Positions 53,972-61,941 of a stretch of DNA of 64,000 nt are shown piece after piece. Made by a program: the position numbers and the translations under genes. How positions within the stretch are numbered: position 1 is the stretch's first letter; each line of letters starts with the position of its first letter. Source of the DNA: Candidatus Rifleibacteriota bacterium (lineage in GTDB: Bacteria; Muiribacteriota; Ozemobacteria; Ozemobacterales; Ozemobacteraceae); NCBI GenBank assembly GCA_015232575.1, contig JADFZL010000003.1, forward strand, positions 380,001 through 444,000, in the 5' to 3' direction. The notes beneath the pieces are model-generated. The model was not told where the DNA came from and searched no databases. It saw only the letters and a program-made list of their open reading frames with translations.

Positions 53972-54865
53972 ATGAAAAAGATTGTAGCTGCTGCTGTTCA
54001 ATTTCATTCTGAAGCCATGGCAGTGGACAGAAATATGGAATGTGCACACAAACTTCTTGTTGAATGCAAAAGTTTATCAAATGCTCAGTTGATGGTTCTT
54101 CCCGAAAGTTTTACTACAGGTTTTACTCCGCGCGGCGATGCAGTTGATCTGTGGAAGGCAGTTGACACAATTCCGGGAAGATTAACAGATGAAGGTATAA
54201 AATGGGCAAAAGAGCTTAATGCTTATATCGTTTTTCCCACCTATGAGCGTGGAAAAAAAGAAGGCACTGTTTTCAACAGTGCAGCACTGATAGGCCCGAC
54301 TGGCATTTTAGGGGTGTATCGGAAGACTCATCCCTTCCCAACAGAAAGAAAAGAAGCCGGTGGCTGGACAACTCCCGGTTCAAGATCTTGTTGTGTTGAA
54401 ACTGAAATAGGAAAAATTGGAATAGTAATCTGTTATGATGGCGATTTCCCAGAGCTGGCAAGAGTAACAACTCTTAAAGGAGCAGAAATTATCTGCCGTC
54501 CATCAGCATTCATGAGAACTTATGACCACTGGGAATTAACAAATCGCGCAAGGGCTTATGACAATCATGTCTACTGGATAGCATCAAACGCTGTTGGACC
54601 TGATGCCAGCGGTGCGTATTTCTTCGGATCATCAATGATTGTTCACCCCAGCGGATTTAAAATTGCACAGGCACGTGCTTCAGATGAATTTATCTGGGCA
54701 GAACTCGACCCTGATCCAATAAGGACAATTACTCCGAATACCTGTGCAGCACAGACTTTTGATCACCTTGAAGATAGAAATATTTCTGCATATTCAGGTA
54801 TACTCAAGCAGGGAAAATCTTCTTTTGATCCTGCAAAAAGAATTCCTTTCGTGAAATGGAGATAG
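53972..54865 (+). CDS. Carbon-nitrogen hydrolase (nitrilase superfamily)
   Basis: 297 residues. The catalytic triad is visible: Glu in MVLPESFTTG, Lys in YRKTHPF, and Cys in VICYDGDFPE. It resembles N-carbamoyl or aliphatic amidase branches more than true nitrilases, but the substrate is open. It lies 5 bases before a CoA-transferase gene, so the two are probably co-expressed. Confidence 0.92.
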   Translation: MKKIVAAAVQFHSEAMAVDRNMECAHKLLVECKSLSNAQLMVLPESFTTGFTPRGDAVDLWKAVDTIPGRLTDEGIKWAKELNAYIVFPTYERGKKEGTVFNSAALIGPTGILGVYRKTHPFPTERKEAGGWTTPGSRSCCVETEIGKIGIVICYDGDFPELARVTTLKGAEIICRPSAFMRTYDHWELTNRARAYDNHVYWIASNAVGPDASGAYFFGSSMIVHPSGFKIAQARASDEFIWAELDPDPIRTITPNTCAAQTFDHLEDRNISAYSGILKQGKSSFDPAKRIPFVKWR

Positions 54866-54869
54866 AATA

Positions 54870-56057
54870 ATGCCCGGACCCCTTAATGGAATAAGAGTAA
54901 TAGATTTAACAAGAGTCCTCGCCGGACCATACTGCACAATGATGCTCGCCGACCTTGGCGCAGAAATAATTAAAATTGAACGTCCCGAAACCGGTGACGA
55001 TTCAAGAGCGTTCGGTCCATTTTTAAATGGGCACAGTGCTTATTTCATGAGTATCAACCGTGGCAAAAAAAGTATGACTCTTAATCTTAAGAATCCGGAA
55101 GCTAAAAAGATTTTCATGCAACTGGTCGAAAAAGCTGATGTAGTCGTTGAAAACTTTAAGCCTGGTGTAATGAAAAAACTCGGAATCGACTATAAAGCTC
55201 TTTCGGGCATCAACAATCGCCTTGTTTTTGCTTCATCTACAGGCTTCGGGCAGACGGGCCCCTATACATCAAGACCGGCTTATGATCTTATTATCCAGGG
55301 AATGGGCGGAATGATGAGTATTACCGGTCCATCGGCAGATCAGCCTTCGAAAGTCGGAAGTTCAATTGCGGATATTATTTCAGGCATGTTCACCGCGTTT
55401 GGAATCGTAAATGCTTTGTATGCAAGAGAAAAAACGGGTAAAGGACAAGCAATCGATGTTGCAATGCTTGATTCGATGATTGCTGTACTTGAAAATGCCA
55501 TTGTCAGATTCTCTACCACAAATGAAGCACCAGTACCAATTGGCAACAGACATCCTTCTATTGCGCCATTTTCATCATTTTCAACATCAGATGGATTAAT
55601 AAACATTGCCATTGGAAACGATGATTTGTGGAAGAAATTCTGTGAGCTCATAGGAAAAGCTGAATTATCAGACGATTCGAGGTTTAAAGGCAACGCAGAA
55701 CGTGTTAAGAACTGGTACCAGTTATTTGAAATTCTTAAAGCAGTTTTTGTTACAAAAAAGACTGACGAATGGCTTGAACTTTTCCAGAAAAATGACATTC
55801 CAAGCGGACCAATAAATGATGTTAAGAAGATTTTTGCCGACCCTCAGGTAAAAGCCCGTGAAATGCTTCTTGAGCTTATTCATCCAATTGCAGGAAAAAT
55901 AACCGTACCGGGAAACCCTGTGAAATTTTCCGAGACTCCGGCAAAAGTTGCATCAACATCGCCTCTCCTTGGCGAGCACACCGACGAAATTCTTTCAGGA
56001 ATCTTGAAAATGTCTTCTGAAGAAATTGCAGCAATGAAAAAAAGCGGGGCAATTTAG
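54870..56057 (+). CDS. CaiB/BaiF family III CoA-transferase
   Basis: 395 residues, full length. Landmarks: VIDLTRVLAGPYCTMMLADL, GAEIIKIERPETGDDSRAFG, VVVENFKPGVMKKLGIDY, and ASSTGFGQTGPY. It exchanges CoA between carboxylic acids, with an aspartate nucleophile, and typical relatives handle oxalate, carnitine or aromatic acids. It starts 5 bases after the amidohydrolase. An OFA-type transporter elsewhere in the window could supply an oxalate-like substrate, but the link is speculative. Confidence 0.93.
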   Translation: MPGPLNGIRVIDLTRVLAGPYCTMMLADLGAEIIKIERPETGDDSRAFGPFLNGHSAYFMSINRGKKSMTLNLKNPEAKKIFMQLVEKADVVVENFKPGVMKKLGIDYKALSGINNRLVFASSTGFGQTGPYTSRPAYDLIIQGMGGMMSITGPSADQPSKVGSSIADIISGMFTAFGIVNALYAREKTGKGQAIDVAMLDSMIAVLENAIVRFSTTNEAPVPIGNRHPSIAPFSSFSTSDGLINIAIGNDDLWKKFCELIGKAELSDDSRFKGNAERVKNWYQLFEILKAVFVTKKTDEWLELFQKNDIPSGPINDVKKIFADPQVKAREMLLELIHPIAGKITVPGNPVKFSETPAKVASTSPLLGEHTDEILSGILKMSSEEIAAMKKSGAI

Positions 56058-56061
56058 ATTT

Positions 56062-57732
56062 TTATCTTACCTTTTCAGTCAGAAAGACCATAAACTGCTC
56101 AAGAATATTGTTTTTTACAAGAAATTCCCAGAGTTCCTGTTCGCCTGGATTATTGCCTATTTCAAGTTTTTTCTCGTTATCGTAACTCATGAACGGGAAC
56201 ATATCAAGAAAACGTGAAGAATTTTTGCTTATTAGTATTGGGCGGTTAATCTGAACATCAAATCCAAGACTTTCAAGTTGTCGCGGATCAACAAATTCGG
56301 GGGCAGGTTTCCAGAAATTAATAAACCGAATCTGATCTCCTGATGCGCATTTGATGAGAAGAGAATTGCTTTTGATGCATTCAATATGACCAACAAGTTT
56401 TTCCATATCTGCAAGTGCTGGTTGTAAGAGAGAATCTGCCATCTCGGGATGTTGTTCAAGAAAAGAAAATCCTTCTTTTAATGAGATTATCTCGCCAAAA
56501 AGATTTTCTTCAACGTCTTTAGTTACATTACGCGCAATGACAGCAGGAAACAAGTCACCTTCGTTTTCCGGTTCGGGAAATACAGGTGCAAGTTCAGAAA
56601 TCAGCTTGATAACATCAACTTTATTGATACCATCGGAAAGTGATCTAAAACAGATGTAATTCAACTGCTGTGATTTCTTTCCAAAAGCAAAATAATAAGC
56701 AATGAATGAGCATGCAAGCAACTTGCATATTTTCAAATAACATTCTTTAACTCTGTATAGAACAAGCACTGGATCATTCTGAAGCTTTTCTGCCCGAAGA
56801 ATGCCTGCGACAGAAAATGGCAATGCTTTAACAAGTGAATTCAAGCCGGGAGAAAGAATTTCAAGCGAAATAGATTCTACCTGAGGTTTGTTTTCTTTTC
56901 CGAGTTGCTCAATAAGTACGCCTGCTTCGCTGCAGCCTCGTTTTGAAAGTATATAAAGAGCATGTCTGCATAATTCTGCCGTTTCGGAATCACGGTGATT
57001 AAAATGTGTCGAAATTGTTGTTAAAAGATCTTCCCCAATGAAAACATGCAAAAGATTGGCTGCAGTTCTATTTTCTTCGAGAGAATCTGATTTCAGCATG
57101 GTATCGAGACTTTCAGTCAACCATCTGCGATCGACTTTTCCGGCAAGCTGAAAGGCTCTCATTTTCACGACAGGCGAAGGATCATCAAGTGATTTCAGGA
57201 TAACAGGTAGAATGGCACCGGAGATAATATTCATGTATCCATCAAGAGCATTGATCCGCAAGTTTTCATTCTTTGAAGATGCAAATTGCTCAAGAAAACT
57301 CAGATTTTTCATATCTGGGTTCGATTTCAAAATTTCAGATATTAAAACAAGCGCTTCAGTATTTTTTTCATGAGTACAGAATCTGTCTATTAGTGGGGGA
57401 ATTTTTTTGGATTTTCTTCCTATAAGTCCTCGCAGACCAAGAAGGCGTCTTTCAAGATCAGGATGGGAAAGAAATGACTCAAGTTTTTCCACCTCAACCT
57501 GCCCGGAAAATTTTGAAAAATTCTGGAGTTTTTTAAGAACCTGAAGAGTCAGAGCCTGAAGCTGAGCGTTGTTTTCTCTTCCAAGATAATCCTCGAGAAG
57601 AGGCTTTGCCTCGACAATAGATTCGTTAAAAATCAACGCCAGAGCATGTTTTCTAATAGCGGAATTTGGTTGTTCAAGTGCCTTTTGCAGTTCAATCAAA
57701 GAGATCTTCTTACTCATTTTTGATTTATCCAA
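56062..57732 (-). CDS. HEAT-repeat protein
   Basis: 556 residues. The first 300 or so are helical HEAT-like pairs (e.g. LQKALEQPNSAIRKHALALI, LPVILKSLDDPSPVVKMRAF). The C-terminal 240 residues are a different, mixed region without recognised family. No signal peptide or membrane segment. It is convergent with the CoA-transferase (4 bases apart) and near a second HEAT protein and CheA paralogues. It may be a scaffold in signalling. Confidence 0.82.
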   Translation of the reverse strand: MDKSKMSKKISLIELQKALEQPNSAIRKHALALIFNESIVEAKPLLEDYLGRENNAQLQALTLQVLKKLQNFSKFSGQVEVEKLESFLSHPDLERRLLGLRGLIGRKSKKIPPLIDRFCTHEKNTEALVLISEILKSNPDMKNLSFLEQFASSKNENLRINALDGYMNIISGAILPVILKSLDDPSPVVKMRAFQLAGKVDRRWLTESLDTMLKSDSLEENRTAANLLHVFIGEDLLTTISTHFNHRDSETAELCRHALYILSKRGCSEAGVLIEQLGKENKPQVESISLEILSPGLNSLVKALPFSVAGILRAEKLQNDPVLVLYRVKECYLKICKLLACSFIAYYFAFGKKSQQLNYICFRSLSDGINKVDVIKLISELAPVFPEPENEGDLFPAVIARNVTKDVEENLFGEIISLKEGFSFLEQHPEMADSLLQPALADMEKLVGHIECIKSNSLLIKCASGDQIRFINFWKPAPEFVDPRQLESLGFDVQINRPILISKNSSRFLDMFPFMSYDNEKKLEIGNNPGEQELWEFLVKNNILEQFMVFLTEKVR

Positions 57733-58079
57733 TCATTTCTTATAGGAAAAAGATTTAAGTTATAAATCTATCGTTTAAAAATTAATTTACTTTCATCTAA
57801 AAATACCAGAATTTTACCGGAAAGAAAAGTATGAAATATTAAAATTAATCTAAATAATATCACAAATGCTGAATTTACATCCTGATAGGAGTGTTGGGGC
57901 TTAAAAAATAAACAGAACAAAAAAATTAATAAAAAACAGGAGGAAATGTATTAAAAATTATGATAAGATACTTAAAAATTATTCCTGAGGTATTTTTCTG
58001 GATTATCAACCCAGCGATTATTTTTGAATCAGGAAATCATTTAAACACAGAACTGGTCATCAGAATTGAGGGGATAAAG
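57733..58079. other. AT-rich gap with a start-stop mini reading frame
   Basis: A 347-base gap. The only notable item is a strong AGGAGG (57938-57943) followed 2 bases later by ATG-TAT-TAA (57946-57954). An in-frame ATG at 57960 could extend the next gene by 40 residues but is 16 bases from the AGGAGG. Confidence 0.5.
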
Positions 58080-58484
58080 ATGGAAATTGCTTACAAAAAT
58101 GTTCTATTTTGTGAAGATATCAGACAGGAAATTGGTGGAAGAGTAAGCCTGATGGGAATATTAGGCTCGACAATTTACGTCCAATATTTTCCAGTGCTTT
58201 TTCCCAAATTCTGTCTTTTTGTTGAATGGGGAGAAATCCTCGGTAAGCATACTGTTCACCTCAATATCATTCCTCCCGCTGGAGTTTCGCTTCCGGCAGT
58301 TAAGCCTTCAGCGGAAATTCGTGGGCAACCAGGAGTAATAGCAAGATCAATGATTGTGCTGAATAGTTTTGTCTTTCCTTCCCAAGGTACATATTTCTTT
58401 GAATTTTATAAAGGAACTGACAAAATAGGCAGAGAAAAGATGACAATTGAAAAATACGAAGCTCCCGCTGGTATGGCAAATTGA
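58080..58484 (+). CDS. DUF6941-like protein
   Basis: 134 residues from the ATG at 58080, preceded by GAGGGGAT. MEIAYKNVLFCEDIRQEIGG then VSLMGILGSTIYVQYFPVLF is the family start, and the rest is beta-rich (FLFVEWGEILGKHTVHLNII). Members are small cytoplasmic proteins of unknown function, often phage- or signalling-linked. An upstream in-frame ATG at 57960 would add 40 residues. It ends 23 bases before the next gene. Confidence 0.75.
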   Translation: MEIAYKNVLFCEDIRQEIGGRVSLMGILGSTIYVQYFPVLFPKFCLFVEWGEILGKHTVHLNIIPPAGVSLPAVKPSAEIRGQPGVIARSMIVLNSFVFPSQGTYFFEFYKGTDKIGREKMTIEKYEAPAGMAN

Positions 58485-58507
58485 AAAATTCGACAAGGGT
58501 GTTAGAA

Positions 58508-59722
58508 ATGAATCAAAATCCAGAAGAAGAGTTTGCAAACCTGCTGGAAAAATCCGAAAAAGAACCAGGTGGATATCTTCAGGAAATTGCCAAAAATGTT
58601 CATGCCTCGCCTGATAAGTATTTTCCATTGCTTGTTTCTGCACTTGACAATAATCCCGTCACCATGACACCAGTCTTAAACGAACTCTTTTCTGGACATC
58701 TGAATAAATTAGTATCTAAGCTCGTATTCCCGTTATTAAATGATACTAATTTGCAAAATCGTTTTATCTGGGCATCGAATTTTCTTTCTGAAAATTACTC
58801 TGATGGTGCGGCAAAACATCTAATTAATGCACTTTCGGACACAAAGAAAAATATAGTACTTGCGGCAGTGAAAGCCCTTGCTGCCTTAAGAGATGCTGAT
58901 TCGATAAGAGCGTTAAAAGATTTCTTTATTAATTCCACTGATGAGGTTCAGTTATCGGCTTCCATCCGCTATCTTCTCCCGATCTCAGACAGGATTTCTC
59001 CCGAATTTATTCAGAACTTTGATCGTTATCCGGTCAACAGACAGATCTGGATAATGAAGTTTCTGTCTGAATCCAAGGTCAGCGAAGCATTTCAAATTTA
59101 TGTAAAATCTCTCAGAGAAGAACCGCTTATTCTTGGAATTTTCGCCGTTGCAGGTCTCGGAAATATTGGCGAGGAAAGATGCGTTGAAATCCTCGCAAAC
59201 GTGCTGAGCCATAAAGAATGGTTTCTCCGAAAAAGAGCAGCAGATGCCCTTGGAATGTGTCATTTTCCTTCATCAGTGCCACACCTTGTAAATGCCCTTA
59301 CTGATTCTTCCATTCAAATCAGGACTTCGGCCGTCGAAAGTTTATCGAAAATTGGAAACCTGAATCTTGATTGTCTGATAGATGGACTTAAAAACGGAGA
59401 CCACAACCAGAAAGTTGGCCTGATTAAAGCTTTTGGTCAGATAAAAAGCTCAAAACTAGTTGAACCTCTTATTAACATTCTTTCTAACCGTTCAACACTT
59501 TTCTTTTCTATTGATGCTCTCGGTGACATTGGCGACCAGCGTGCAGTAAAACACCTCATGCCGTTTCTGAAAGATGAGGAATGGTTTAACAGACTGAACG
59601 CACTTGAAGCTCTCGGTAAAATAAGGCCACCTGATATCATTGAAACAGCAAAAAAGTGCCTGGAAGACCCCAACGATATGGTTAGAAATTCAGCTCAGAG
59701 AATAATTCAGCAGAAAAACTGA
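58508..59722 (+). CDS. HEAT-repeat protein
   Basis: 404 residues from the ATG at 58508 (MNQNPEEEFANLLEKSEKEP). The C-terminal 200 residues are clear HEAT repeats (e.g. CVEILANVLSHKEWFLRKRA, AVKHLMPFLKDEEWFNRLNA) of the PBS-lyase-like type; the N-terminal part is more divergent. No membrane segment. It is convergent with the kinase-less CheA paralogue, 3 bases apart, with no terminator visible in the gap. Confidence 0.88.
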   Translation: MNQNPEEEFANLLEKSEKEPGGYLQEIAKNVHASPDKYFPLLVSALDNNPVTMTPVLNELFSGHLNKLVSKLVFPLLNDTNLQNRFIWASNFLSENYSDGAAKHLINALSDTKKNIVLAAVKALAALRDADSIRALKDFFINSTDEVQLSASIRYLLPISDRISPEFIQNFDRYPVNRQIWIMKFLSESKVSEAFQIYVKSLREEPLILGIFAVAGLGNIGEERCVEILANVLSHKEWFLRKRAADALGMCHFPSSVPHLVNALTDSSIQIRTSAVESLSKIGNLNLDCLIDGLKNGDHNQKVGLIKAFGQIKSSKLVEPLINILSNRSTLFFSIDALGDIGDQRAVKHLMPFLKDEEWFNRLNALEALGKIRPPDIIETAKKCLEDPNDMVRNSAQRIIQQKN

Positions 59723-59725
59723 GTA

Positions 59726-61393
59726 TCAGCCAAATATTACTTTTCTTGCATTGAGCAGTATGATCAGTTTTCCATGAAGTTTGCCTACGCCGCTTAAGTA
59801 TTCTACGTCAACACTTTCTGAAACCTTTGAAGGTTCTTCAATAGAATTTTGCGGAAGTCTTATTACTTCATGTACGCCATCAACAAGAAAGCCTACTTTG
59901 ACTTTTTCTGCTTCAAAGTGAAGAATAACAATCTGATCGGTTGCTACGCGCTGTTTTCTGTCTATTTTCAAACGATGTCTCAAGTTAATAACCGGAACTA
60001 TTTCGCCGCGCATATTTATTACTCCTTCAATAAATGAAGGTGCTTTTGGGACTCTTGTTATGGGAAGAAGGTTAATAATTCCCTCAACCTGCGAAATGTC
60101 AAAAGCATAAATTTCTCCCGCCATTTTAAAACTTACAAGCTGAACAAGCTCAATTGTTTCTCTATGATTTTCACGATTCTTCGCCTCGTCCATTTCAGAA
60201 AAAATACCTTCATATTTTTTGGGTGATTTACTCTGGAATTTGCTTAAATCCAGCTCTTTGGCTTCGGGAGTTTGTGCAGGCTGCACATTTTCCTGTTGGC
60301 GTTGGCCATATACAGGAGCCGAAGATGCTGTTGAAGCAACCGCTCCCTGAGAAAAATTCTGTTGCGGTGGAGCAATTGGCTGAAGGCTCTCAGTGCTGGT
60401 TTGCGGACGCTGAGGCATCTGCTGCTGTCTTATTCTGGTTTGAGCCTGTTGTGTCGGCTGGGCAGGTTTTGGTGGAGGAACAGGGGTTGAAACCTGTGGA
60501 GGCGGTTCTGGCACTTGAGGTTTAGGTGGGGCGGCCGATGGAGCATTCTCAGAAGCTTCATGGTGCCCTGATTTTATTGACTCCGGAGAAAAGAATTCGA
60601 CATGACAATCTTCTATTTCACAAATTTCCTTCACCGCGTCAGATATTTCAGAAGTTTGCTTATCTGAAAGAATTATCATCTGGAAAGATCGGTCAAACTT
60701 TTCGTTTTCAAGATCTTTCTGATCGGGAATTGATTTGACGATCTCACATTTAAGGCCATCAAGAGCTCTGATTATCATGAAAACTCTCGGACCTTTCAGA
60801 AGACAATCAGCAACAAGTTTTACATCAAGTAATGCAGTGTGAAGATTTCTATGCTGAGCTTCTAATAAGCCACCAAGCTCATATTCACTGAACTCAAAAT
60901 CTTTTATTCCCTGAAGAAAAGCAGATAAAGGTTGATTCGACGGAACACTACTATTGGAAGTTCTTGATTCTGAGGTTTTGACAGATGCAGAAACCTGCCC
61001 CTGAGTTGACGAATCAAAAAGAGATTTGAGTTTTTCAAGAATTTCGGTAAGTTCAATTCCTGAATCACCGCCGGAAATACTATCATTAACCAGGCTTCGC
61101 AATACATCAAAAGTTTCAAAAAGAACATCAATAACACGCGAATCAACCCCGCGCTTTCCTGTTCTCAGAAGATCAAGAATGTTTTCCATCTCATGGGTAA
61201 GGTGTGCAATCTTTTCATAACCCATTGTAGCAGACATGCCTTTGAGCGTGTGGGCAGCACGAAAGATTTCTCCGGTTGCTTCTTTATTCTCAGGATTCTG
61301 CTCAAGTGCAAGAAGCATTTTATCCATAAGATCAAGGTTTTCTCTTGATCCATCGATATATGCACCCATGAATTGATTCAGATCAATATCCAA
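59726..61393 (-). CDS. CheA paralogue without kinase domains: HPt-P2-CheW
   Basis: 555 residues if the TTG at 61393 is the start; the longer frame begins with a GTG at 61423 inside a repeat hairpin. It has an HPt domain with phosphorylatable His in FRAAHTLKGMSATMGY (about residues 45-60), a P2-like region similar to the adjacent CheA (LVADCLLKGPRVFMIIRALD), a Pro/Gln-rich linker (about 280-380) and a C-terminal CheW domain (VQLVSFKMAGEIYAFDISQV). The P3 dimerisation and P4 ATP-binding domains are absent. It could accept phosphoryl groups from CheA and dock receptors through CheW, acting as a scaffold or phosphate sink. Confidence 0.85.
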   Translation of the reverse strand: MDIDLNQFMGAYIDGSRENLDLMDKMLLALEQNPENKEATGEIFRAAHTLKGMSATMGYEKIAHLTHEMENILDLLRTGKRGVDSRVIDVLFETFDVLRSLVNDSISGGDSGIELTEILEKLKSLFDSSTQGQVSASVKTSESRTSNSSVPSNQPLSAFLQGIKDFEFSEYELGGLLEAQHRNLHTALLDVKLVADCLLKGPRVFMIIRALDGLKCEIVKSIPDQKDLENEKFDRSFQMIILSDKQTSEISDAVKEICEIEDCHVEFFSPESIKSGHHEASENAPSAAPPKPQVPEPPPQVSTPVPPPKPAQPTQQAQTRIRQQQMPQRPQTSTESLQPIAPPQQNFSQGAVASTASSAPVYGQRQQENVQPAQTPEAKELDLSKFQSKSPKKYEGIFSEMDEAKNRENHRETIELVQLVSFKMAGEIYAFDISQVEGIINLLPITRVPKAPSFIEGVINMRGEIVPVINLRHRLKIDRKQRVATDQIVILHFEAEKVKVGFLVDGVHEVIRLPQNSIEEPSKVSESVDVEYLSGVGKLHGKLIILLNARKVIFG

Positions 61394-61410
61394 AATTTTT
61401 CTCGACTTTT

Positions 61411-61850
61411 TTAGAGGGGGCACGCGCCCCCTCTCGGCGGTCGAACAAGTTCGACCACCTTCACTCCCCGCGGTCGAGCACTTTGTGCTCTCCGCTTTCG
61501 CGATGACTACGTTTTATTCGGTGGCTGGCACCTTATTTTACCTTGCTTCTGGGGCACGCGCCCCACCTTCACTCCCCGCGGTCGAGCACTTTGTGCTCTC
61601 CGCTTTCGCGATGACTACGTTTTATTCGGTGGCTGGCACCTTATTTTACCTTGCTTCTGGGGCACGCGCCCCACCTTCACTCCCCGCGGTCGAGCACTTT
61701 GTGCTCTCCGCTTTTGCGGTGACTACGTTTTATTCGGTGGCTTGCACCTTATTTTACCTTGCTTCTGGGGCACGCGCCCCACCTTCACTCCCCGCGGTCG
61801 AGCACTTTGTGCTCTCCGCTTTCGCGATGACTACGTTTTATACGTAGACC
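61411..61850. repeat. 108-bp tandem repeat array with palindromic units
   Basis: A stem AGAGGGGGC/GCCCCCTCT (61411-61432) and the palindrome GGTCGAACAAGTTCGACC (61439-61456) are followed by a 108-bp unit. Its core begins at 61466, 61574, 61682 and 61790, so there are three full copies and a partial fourth. Each unit has the hairpin GAGCACTTTGTGCTC and the palindrome-like GGGGCACGCGCCCC. The first block is identical to 27578-27607. The array fills the 518-base gap between the two cheA-type genes; an in-frame reading through it exists only because 108 is a multiple of 3. Confidence 0.95.
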
Positions 61851-61941
61851 TTACAACTTATTATACCATTTTTGCCTGCGGCGGGCATTTTATCTTGTCC
61901 GTTGATGAGAAAACTATGATTTTACTATGCATGGGTCTTTA

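Noticed and set aside
61485-61847. 120-residue reading frame across the tandem repeats
   Set aside because: It is open only because the repeat period is a multiple of three; it has no ribosome site and repeats the same peptide.
61461-61850. CRISPR-like array
   Set aside because: Units are contiguous 108-bp copies without variable spacers, and no cas genes are present.
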